Assembly (NCBI GenBank): GCA_947631155.1
Contig: CANRKG010000007.1
Coordinates: 1-62,708 of the forward strand
Reading direction: 5' to 3'
Origin: an uncultured Bacilli bacterium
GTDB taxonomy: Bacteria; Bacillota_I; Bacilli_A; RF39; UBA660
DNA length: 62,708 bases
Positions 56,703 through 62,708 of the stretch are shown one piece after another. Made by a program: the position numbers and the translations under genes. Numbering within the stretch: position 1 is the stretch's first letter; each line of letters starts with the position of its first letter. The notes below the pieces were generated by a model. That model saw nothing but the letters and a program-made list of their open reading frames with translations. It made no database searches and was not told where the DNA came from.

Positions 56703-57398
56703 ATGCAAAAACCAATTATTGGCATAGTCGCAAAACCATTAATAGAAACAGATATGTGGAATTACATGGAAATCGTTGATGATATAAGATATGTTCTTGT
56801 AAAAAATAAGGCATTAGTAGTTGGCATTTTACCAACAGAAGAAAAAATTAATTTCAAAAAAAATGAAGAGCCAGATAGTTATGTCTTGTCTGATTCTGAA
56901 AGACAAAATTTAGAAAAAATAATAGTACGATTAGATGGTGTAGTATTAGAAGGCGGGTTAGTTAGCAATCAGTATGAGGAAGAAATTGTAAAAATATGTA
57001 TAGAGAAAGATATTCCAATAATAGGTATATGTTCAGGATTCAACAACATGATAAGAGCATTAGGAGGAACAATATATATTGATTCTAATATTTTTCACAA
57101 TCAATTTGGTTCTAAAATTGCTCATGATATAGATATCAATGAAGACTCTAAACTTTTTAAAATTTTAAAAAGAAAAACAATGAAAGTCAATAGCATACAT
57201 ACGTGTATTGTGATGGAAAAGGATGTCCAAGGATATAAAGTAACAGCAAAATGTCCTTTAGATAATAGTGTAGAAGCAGTAGAACTAGAAAATAAGAGAT
57301 TTGTAATGGGAATCAAATGGCATCCAGAATTGATGAATTCTATGAATCCAATATTTGAAGAGTTTGTTAAGGAATGTAGTAAAAAGTATGATATATAA
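56703..57398 (+). CDS. Class I glutamine amidotransferase-like hydrolase (PuuD/peptidase C26 type)
   Basis: From the ATG at 56703 (GAGGTGA upstream) the protein has 231 residues. The nucleophile Cys110 is in PIIGICSGFNNM and the His-Glu pair in KWHPEL (His207, Glu209). GTIYIDSNI and NSIHTC match the gamma-glutamyl-GABA hydrolase/peptidase C26 group. Such enzymes hydrolyse gamma-glutamyl bonds. The in-frame start at 56649 lies before the ribosome site and is rejected. Confidence 0.85.
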   Translation: MQKPIIGIVAKPLIETDMWNYMEIVDDIRYVLVKNKALVVGILPTEEKINFKKNEEPDSYVLSDSERQNLEKIIVRLDGVVLEGGLVSNQYEEEIVKICIEKDIPIIGICSGFNNMIRALGGTIYIDSNIFHNQFGSKIAHDIDINEDSKLFKILKRKTMKVNSIHTCIVMEKDVQGYKVTAKCPLDNSVEAVELENKRFVMGIKWHPELMNSMNPIFEEFVKECSKKYDI

Positions 57399-57443
57399 AG
57401 AATATATAAAATTCTTATAATCTTATTCTTTTTTAGTAAGTAT

Positions 57444-58723
57444 CTATTCTAAATACGATTTGTTAATTAATACTTTAGCCTTTCCTTCATATCTTGCTAA
57501 TTCATTATCTAAATGTTTTTGAATAAAATATGAATTAAAGTTTGCCTGTGATAATTTATCATCGTATTTATCATATATAATTCCTGGAACAATATGAAGA
57601 TTCCAGCCTATTTTTAAATATTCAGAAAATTTTGTTATTCCATATAGTGAGCTTGTTGTTATAGTATTATCTACTATTGATTCAATTTTATGAAAACCAC
57701 AAAATCTAACTAACACATCTCTTATATCATTATTACTTAAATATTGTAATTGCTTCAATATTTCATCTTTATGATATGATTCATTTATTCTATTAAATGA
57801 TGAATATAGTGATGACTCTGCAGCTAAATGACCGCTAATTAATGTAATAAGGTTTTTTGATAACTTCTTTCAGGATTAGAGTATTCTACTTTAGAAGAAT
57901 TTCTTAGTTTTTCATATTCTTCAATACCCCTTTCTAACATATTTTTATAGCGTTCTCTATCATGTTCTACTTCAGGTGTAATAATGGTAGGCAGCTTATA
58001 CATTAAATGTGAATAATTTCTAAATTCATTATAAGTAATATATCCACGTTTTAGTATGGTATTAATCTGTTTATAATAGTTTATATTAGGTATTTCCTTA
58101 TTTTGTTTCAAGCAATCAAATATATAGTGAAGTGAATATATTAAATTTCCTCTTTTATGTCCAAAGCCAGTATTATACAAATAACCACTAGGTGTTATAT
58201 ACCAAGCTTTAGGCCAAGCAACAGCTTTTCCATCACTTTTGGGTGGCATTTTTATTGTTGACTTAGCTTTCACTGTAGCCAGAACTTCTTTTATTTCTTT
58301 TTGTGTATTTAATAGAAAGTCTTTATAATTTGGATAAAAATCAACTAAATAAGGAATATAATGAAATATTTCATTTAATAAACATTGCAAATCCCATGAA
58401 GTCAATTCTAGGTTTTCTTTTAAGTCATAATGTGATTGATAATAATTTTCATCTCTATCTTGAATAAATTGTACATTACTTAATAGAGATTCATAGGATA
58501 AGAGATTATACTCAAACGTATTTGAAATGAGCTTATTATTAATAGAAACTATCAATTTATCTATTTTATTTAATTTTGGAAATAAAGTTTCTAATTGTTT
58601 TAAAAAATCAATAGAAAAAGGTATTTCTCTTATAGAACAATCCTGATTTTTATCAAAAGGTTCTCTAAGTAAATAGGTTTTAAAATCTTCTAAATTTTCT
58701 AACTCGAAAAAAAATTTATACAT
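57444..58723 (-). pseudogene. Large hypothetical gene split by a frameshift at a poly-A run
   Basis: Two minus-strand frames belong together. The upstream part (ATG at 58723; GGAAGG before it) gives about 294 residues ending KTLLH at 57839. Reading one base back at the run CAAAAAACC (about 57,850) continues as NLITLISGHLAAESSLYSSF and joins without a break to the frame that ends at 57444 (KVLINKSYLE). The ancestral product is about 425 residues, soluble, of unknown family. It may be dead, or the A-run may allow slippage that restores some full-length protein. Confidence 0.6.
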
Positions 58724-58796
58724 ATAATTTTTTCCTTCCATTTTTTCTAATTAGCTTTTATTATATCAAAATTTGATTGTTTTGCAAAATATTTTA

Positions 58797-58901
58797 CTAT
58801 TTCCTTTTATCCCTTATGTAAGTAACATATTGTACAGTTTCATCATTATAGTAAAATAATTTAATTTGTCTGTCATTATGAAAAAAATATCTTAAAATTA
58901 T
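58797..58901 (-). pseudogene. Possible C-terminal gene fragment
   Basis: On the minus strand 34 codons read ILRYFFHNDRQIKLFYYNDE and then 'TVQYVTYIRDKRK' to a TAG. No start or upstream part is present. The composition looks coding, so it may be the tail of a deleted gene. Confidence 0.3.
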
Positions 58902-58904
58902 AAA

Positions 58905-58928
58905 AAATACCAATCGTTAGATTGGCTT
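58905..58928 (-). terminator. Terminator after the gene at 58970-59728
   Basis: On the minus strand GCCAATCT and GATTGGT flank an AAC loop and are followed by ATTTTTT. Confidence 0.65.
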
Positions 58929-58969
58929 TTCTATATATAATTTTTTAAAGAAAGTTATACAATAACTTT

Positions 58970-59728
58970 TTATTTTATATTATTACCTATAAGATTATAA
59001 TAGTTTAAAAAATCATACAAATATGGAGCCAGTATTTTTAAATCCGTTTTTGTATTTTGTATCATCCACAATAAAATGTCCATACAACAATATGAATTAT
59101 TAAGTTTTAGCAAAGTTATTTTAGAAGGGGGAATTTTTTTATTGCTAAACGTATGCATGTTCCAATAATCCATTTTTTTACTACTCATTTTATTTTGTTT
59201 TGCGTATACGCATTTTAATAGCTTTCTATCAAATTTTTGATCTTTAACTTCATCAATATCATTATAAGAAAAATCCACTCCATCTTCTAAATCTAATATT
59301 AGAAAGCAGCTATTATCAAGTATTTCTTTCATTATTTTGAAAGACTTAATTTTAAAAGGTTTTAATTTAAATTCTATCCATACTACTAAATTTACAACAA
59401 CAGCTACTAAATAATGTATTATTGGCAAACGCATTATAAAAGTGCAAAAGCGATAGAAAGGAATATCTGCTTTTTCACCTGGCAAATCTGTTAACCTTTT
59501 TGCAATTAACCATCTAATCCACGAATCAAAAATAGAAAAAACTCCTTTTGAACCAATAGCAAAAAAATTTTTTTCAGATTTTTCTATTCCGGTAGCGCTA
59601 TTACCAATTTTAGGAAGAAGTCCATTTATGTCTATACTTTCAATATTATTCTTATTTGTATAATGAAAAAAAGAAAACTTAGTATCAATATCTTGTATAT
59701 CTTTAATCTTAATATTTTTTAAAATCAT
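58970..59728 (-). CDS. Hypothetical protein, possibly ADP-ribosyltransferase-like
   Basis: From the ATG at 59728 (AGGAG 7 bp upstream) the protein has 252 residues. 'FFHYTNKNNIESIDINGLLPKIG' followed by 'KNFFAIGSKGVFSIFDSWIRWL' resembles a group of Bacillota proteins with an ART-like opening (H-Y-T, then a GL-P turn). A hydrophobic segment lies near residues 103-120. I cannot see a full catalytic set, so the ART link is only a suggestion. Confidence 0.45.
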   Translation of the reverse strand: MILKNIKIKDIQDIDTKFSFFHYTNKNNIESIDINGLLPKIGNSATGIEKSEKNFFAIGSKGVFSIFDSWIRWLIAKRLTDLPGEKADIPFYRFCTFIMRLPIIHYLVAVVVNLVVWIEFKLKPFKIKSFKIMKEILDNSCFLILDLEDGVDFSYNDIDEVKDQKFDRKLLKCVYAKQNKMSSKKMDYWNMHTFSNKKIPPSKITLLKLNNSYCCMDILLWMIQNTKTDLKILAPYLYDFLNYYNLIGNNIK

Positions 59729-59816
59729 ATTTTTACTCCTAATAATTATTAAATTTATTGATTTTTCCAATATGTAGGTGTGTTTTCCGAATTATCATAT
59801 TTTCTTATAAAACAAA

Positions 59817-59845
59817 TTGTATCAAGAATAAATGTTTAATATAAT
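59817..59845 (+). promoter_or_regulatory. Promoter of toxin peptide 3
   Basis: TTGTAT (59817-59822) and TATAAT (59840-59845) are 17 bp apart, about 60 bp before the peptide start, leaving a leader of about 54 nt. Confidence 0.65.
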
Positions 59846-59905
59846 TGCTTTAGGGATACTTAGTTAGTTTAGGTACTATTCTCCTTTACTTTTTAAAGTG
59901 AAGTT

Positions 59906-59998
59906 ATGAGAGAGCAAGAGAAATATCTTTGCTCTATCATAATACTCCTTATTATTGTGATTTTAATCATATTAATAAAAATAGTACCAACTGTATAA
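59906..59998 (+). CDS. Putative type I toxin peptide 3 (30 residues)
   Basis: The peptide MREQEKYLCSIIILLIIVIL... ends IKIVPTV. It has a charged start and one hydrophobic helix of about 16 residues. A full promoter, the peptide, a strong terminator and a facing promoter follow each other within 300 bp, the same order as in loci 1 and 2 but on the other strand. The ribosome site is modest (AAAGTGAAG). It has the same length (30 residues) as peptide 1. Confidence 0.6.
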   Translation: MREQEKYLCSIIILLIIVILIILIKIVPTV

Positions 59999-60020
59999 GT
60001 CGGTACTAACCTAAAATTTT

Positions 60021-60062
60021 GGAATAGTACCTAACTCGTCAAAATTAGGTATTCCTTTTTTG
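60021..60062. terminator. Convergent terminator of toxin locus 3
   Basis: GGAAT-AGT-ACCTAA and TTAGGT-ATTCC pair as an 11-bp stem with a bulge, followed by TTTTTTG on the plus strand and by AAAATTTT on the minus strand. Confidence 0.75.
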
Positions 60063-60120
60063 TTTTATGCAAGTTTCCTTGACAAATACATCATAACATA
60101 AAAACGCACTTTTATCAAGG
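60057..60120 (-). repeat. Inverted repeat of 45031-45096
   Basis: The minus strand reads CTTGATAAAAGTGCGTTTTT, continues through GTATTTGTCAAGGAAACTTG and ends GCATAAAACAAAAAAGG. It matches 45031-45096 on the plus strand over about 65 bp with few differences. Copies stand about 15 kb apart in opposite orientation. Confidence 0.9.
60090..60118 (-). promoter_or_regulatory. Predicted antisense-RNA promoter, toxin locus 3
   Basis: On the minus strand TTGATA (60113-60118) and TATGAT (60090-60095) have 17-bp spacing and point toward the toxin terminator. Confidence 0.65.
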
Positions 60121-60258
60121 TACGTCTCTAGCTTTACTCGAATTTTATATCTGGTGCGAGTGTCGTAGTTATCTACAATTTTTGCCTAGTACGAAATGAT
60201 ATATAAATATCATTCGCTTAATATAGTTTACCAAATAAAATTAAAAGTAGCAATATCT

Positions 60259-62028
60259 TTAATTCTTATATTTATTGTTTATTTCATTTATTTTACTTAT
60301 AATTTCGGTACTAAACTTATCTATTCTATTTTCATCTACTAAACCATTTATTTCTTGCTGAACATCTGTGAGTTGTGTATAACAATAACCTGTAATATAA
60401 TTTGTTTTTTCAATAGAACTAGTTAAACTTTCAAATCTTTTTATAAACTCATTTTCATCAATAACTTGCTTACCGTAACCCCAACCTTTATCTGAAGTTA
60501 AAGCAATTCCGCCATATTCACTCATTATTACAGGTTGACCTTTATATTTATAGTTTCCACTAAATAATTTGTGACTTGAATTATATGTTTTCATATTGTT
60601 TAGAACCATTAAATCTTTATCATTATATTCATCATAAAATAAGTTAGCATCTTGCTTATAATCATGTATAGTTACAATATCTGATATTGTATGCTCCCAT
60701 CCATCATTAGTAATTACTGGCCTTGTTTTATCCAATGATTTAGTAATATAATACAAACTATTTGCAAAGTTTTGTTCTTCTATATTGTTTGATACTTCTC
60801 GTATACCCCACGATTCATTAATAGGAATCCATGTAATTATTGATGGATGATTATAGTTTTGTTTTACTACTTTAACCCATTCACCCATAAAGTATTCTAT
60901 TGATTGATCATTAAATTCATAGCAATTAGCCATTTCACTCCAAACTAATATACCATTAGAATCACAATAATATAAAAATCTTTCATCTTCTATTTTTTGG
61001 TGTTTTCTTATTCCATTATATCCATATTTTTTTACAATCTCTATATCTTTGATTATTGCATCTTCATTTGGAGGAGTTAAATGAGATTTACTCCAATATC
61101 CTTGATCCAATATCATCTTAAGATATAGTGGTTCATCATTTAGTAGTATTTTGGAATTTTCTATAGATATTTTTCTAACACCAAAATATAATGACACTTC
61201 ATCAATTAATATATTATCTTTATATAATCGATAGTATATATCATATAAACATGGTGTTTGTGGCGACCATTTTTTTATTGTATGATTTTTTTTAAAAGTA
61301 CAAATATCAATTTTATATTTCAATACACTATCGTCAAGTTTATCTCTTTGAAGATTTAATATTTCATTATTATATTTTATTTCCGTCTCTATTTCATAAT
61401 TTTTTACTTCATTTTCATTAATATTTGTTATTAATTCAATATCAATATTTTTAGTATCAAAATTTGGTGTATTTTTGGCAGATATAATATAATTTTTAGG
61501 TACAGTTTCTATCCATACTGTTTTCCATATTCCTGTTGTTTGAATATACCAACATTCAAAACTTTCATTTTTATATCTTTGTTTTCCTCGCGGTTGACTT
61601 TTAGATAACGAATCTTCAACCTTTATAGTAATATCGTTATCCCCATCAATTATATATTTACTTATATCAAAAGAAAATCTATGATATCCCCCAATATTCA
61701 TTCCAACATAATTTGCATTTATCCATAATTTAGTAATAAAATCACTACCTTCAAAATGCAATATAGCTCTTTTATCACTATCAACATTTAGTTTGACATT
61801 ATTTGAATACCAAATATTTTCGTGGACAGTTTGATCATTAATGCCACTCATTTCAGTTTCGTATGTAAATGGGACAATGATCTCCATTGATTTTGGAAAA
61901 TATTTGAAAAATTCTTTTTTCTCCCCAATATTATCATCATCAAAAACAAAATTCCATTTTCCATTTAAATTCAACCAATTGTTTCTTACAAATTGAGGTC
62001 TTGGATAATTTTTATTTCTTACCAACAT
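60259..62028 (-). CDS. GH2 beta-glycosidase
   Basis: The 589-residue protein has the GH2 order: N-terminal sugar-binding domain (LNLNGKWNFVFDDD, 'FEGSDFITKLWINANYVGMN'), an Ig-like domain, and the TIM barrel from about residue 290. The acid/base Glu405 is in PINESWG and the nucleophile Glu504 in MSEYGG. There is no signal peptide, so it acts on imported sugars, for example beta-galactosides or beta-glucuronides; the specificity cannot be read. TAAGGAG precedes the ATG. No transporter is adjacent. Confidence 0.93.
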   Translation of the reverse strand: MLVRNKNYPRPQFVRNNWLNLNGKWNFVFDDDNIGEKKEFFKYFPKSMEIIVPFTYETEMSGINDQTVHENIWYSNNVKLNVDSDKRAILHFEGSDFITKLWINANYVGMNIGGYHRFSFDISKYIIDGDNDITIKVEDSLSKSQPRGKQRYKNESFECWYIQTTGIWKTVWIETVPKNYIISAKNTPNFDTKNIDIELITNINENEVKNYEIETEIKYNNEILNLQRDKLDDSVLKYKIDICTFKKNHTIKKWSPQTPCLYDIYYRLYKDNILIDEVSLYFGVRKISIENSKILLNDEPLYLKMILDQGYWSKSHLTPPNEDAIIKDIEIVKKYGYNGIRKHQKIEDERFLYYCDSNGILVWSEMANCYEFNDQSIEYFMGEWVKVVKQNYNHPSIITWIPINESWGIREVSNNIEEQNFANSLYYITKSLDKTRPVITNDGWEHTISDIVTIHDYKQDANLFYDEYNDKDLMVLNNMKTYNSSHKLFSGNYKYKGQPVIMSEYGGIALTSDKGWGYGKQVIDENEFIKRFESLTSSIEKTNYITGYCYTQLTDVQQEINGLVDENRIDKFSTEIISKINEINNKYKN

Positions 62029-62165
62029 ATAAGTTCTCCTTAGTAACTAAATATTTTTTGTAAAAGACATAACTATGTATTTATAAAAATATCTTTAACT
62101 TAAACTACTTTTTATTATATAGATTAATTATTTTTATGTTAAAATAATTAACCTCCTAGGTATTT

Positions 62166-62240
62166 TGATATAAATATTCGAAAAAGTTCAAATAAATTCA
62201 TCAATGGTGCCCCAATGGAAGGAGTACAACAACTTTATTT
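62166..62240 (-). repeat. Dispersed repeat copy (GTTGTTGTACTCC type)
   Basis: The minus strand carries AAAGTTGTTGTACTCCTTCC and a stretch ending GATGAATTTATTTGAA directly after the Nudix gene. It is homologous to 45917-45980. Shorter copies of the first part stand at 43017, 44022 and 50152. Confidence 0.6.
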
Positions 62241-62615
62241 TGTTAAATTTTCAACAAAATGATATATTTTATTTGGATTAATTATTGCTTTCTTTATTTC
62301 ATTAGGAACAATTTTATAATTATTTATTTTATCTACATCAATCCACTCAAAATTAATCCAATCTCCTTCGAGTCCTTTAAAATTGGGCTTATTGATATTA
62401 CCTTCAAAAATTCCTTGATAAATCAAATTGAGTTGTTGATTATAATATCCTTTAGCTTCCACAAATTCTTCACTTATAGCAAGAAATGAATATTTTAAGT
62501 CTTTATAACCAAGTTCTTCTTCTATTTCTCTTTTTATTGCTTGCAGGCTTTCTTCTTTTTGTTCAACCTTTCCTCCAGGTAACATATAGAAATCTCGCCC
62601 TTCACATTTAAACAA
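62235..62615 (-). CDS. Nudix hydrolase, start uncertain
   Basis: A full Nudix box is present: GKVEQKE, seven residues, then REIEEELGY. 'FEGNINKPNFKGLEGDWINFEWIDVDKI' continues the fold to a normal end. From the ATG at 62615 the protein has 126 residues, but the first strand (NKTKVLLFKCEG) begins upstream of that ATG. The frame stays open to 62705, through two GC-rich hairpins that do not look like coding sequence. The gene may start at an unseen codon or have lost its N-terminus to the mobile-looking sequence at the window edge. Confidence 0.8.
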   Translation of the reverse strand: MFKCEGRDFYMLPGGKVEQKEESLQAIKREIEEELGYKDLKYSFLAISEEFVEAKGYYNQQLNLIYQGIFEGNINKPNFKGLEGDWINFEWIDVDKINNYKIVPNEIKKAIINPNKIYHFVENLTK

Positions 62616-62638
62616 AAGAACTTTTGTTTTGTTTTTAT

Positions 62639-62708
62639 TATGTTCCGGGATAGGAACATAATAAAACCACCCGCTATGCGGGTGAGAGCTGAAAAAGCGA
62701 TAGCGTTA
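62639..62708. other. GC-rich double hairpin at the window edge
   Basis: TTATGTTCC/GGAACATAA and ACCCGC/GCGGGT form two successive hairpins, then comes GAGAGCTGAAAAAGCGATAG. The G+C content is far above its surroundings. Such structures occur at insertion-sequence ends (IS200/IS605 type) or as terminators; the window stops before it can be decided. Confidence 0.4.

Noticed and set aside
57850-57856. Programmed -1 frameshift of the A-AAA-AAC type
   Set aside because: The heptamer is present but out of the required codon phase, so only simple slippage on the A-run remains as an alternative to decay.
42660-62708. CRISPR array or true integron cassette array
   Set aside because: No regular repeats with spacers of constant length occur, and no integrase gene or clear R'/R'' core sites are seen. 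The dispersed repeats vary in length and spacing.

Overview
The window is AT-rich, uses TGA as a stop (for example the NfeD gene) and TGG for Trp, and carries low-GC Gram-positive genes: WhiA, YvcK/GlmR, SmpB with a one-piece tmRNA, a T-box ahead of leuS, and a UvrD/HelD-like helicase. Two small sporulation-type proteins (Cse60-like and YjcZ-like), a sortase with its surface protein and a diacylglycerol glucosyltransferase point to a member of the Bacilli (Bacillota), perhaps one of the uncultured gut lineages near the Mollicutes (RF39-like). That placement is inferred from gene content only.

Left part (about 1-42,650) is a conserved housekeeping backbone. It holds a cut-off helicase, uvrB-uvrA with two small genes between them, lgt, yvcK-whiA, a BspA-type leucine-rich-repeat protein, clpP and a TGS-uridine kinase. 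A lower-glycolysis cluster follows (gapA, pgk, tpiA) with a glycolipid synthase between pgk and tpiA. Then come a LolA-like lipoprotein, tRNA-Asn, a sortase/thioester-adhesin pair on the minus strand, formate-THF ligase, NfeD/stomatin, a hypoxanthine-DNA glycosylase without a normal start codon, a TIGR01212-type radical SAM protein, a D,D-carboxypeptidase and a GH31 glucosidase. A T-box leader is followed by a membrane protein and a leucyl-tRNA synthetase that carries a complete Nudix domain inside its editing domain. The cse60-like gene, secG, rnr, smpB and ssrA close the backbone.

Right part (about 42,650-62,708), immediately after ssrA, is an accessory island. It contains an IS4-like transposase remnant joined to the C-terminal half of hisS, a recombinase-like remnant, other broken genes, and mostly single-gene cargo: three GNAT proteins (one with three GNAT-like units), a transglutaminase-like protein, a pair of large paralogues of unknown function, a zincin, a methyltransferase-like gene, an AraC regulator, a class-I glutamine amidotransferase, a GH2 glycosidase and a Nudix hydrolase. 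Short dispersed repeats follow several of these genes.

Three loci in the island (42.66-42.90, 45.03-45.21 and 59.82-60.12 kb) share one layout. Each has a 25-30 residue hydrophobic peptide gene, a hairpin terminator, and a facing promoter with 17-bp spacing that would make a short RNA running into the same terminator. I read these as three copies of a type I toxin-antitoxin family. The other standout is the leucyl-tRNA synthetase-Nudix fusion. All functions are read from sequence motifs; no database search was possible.
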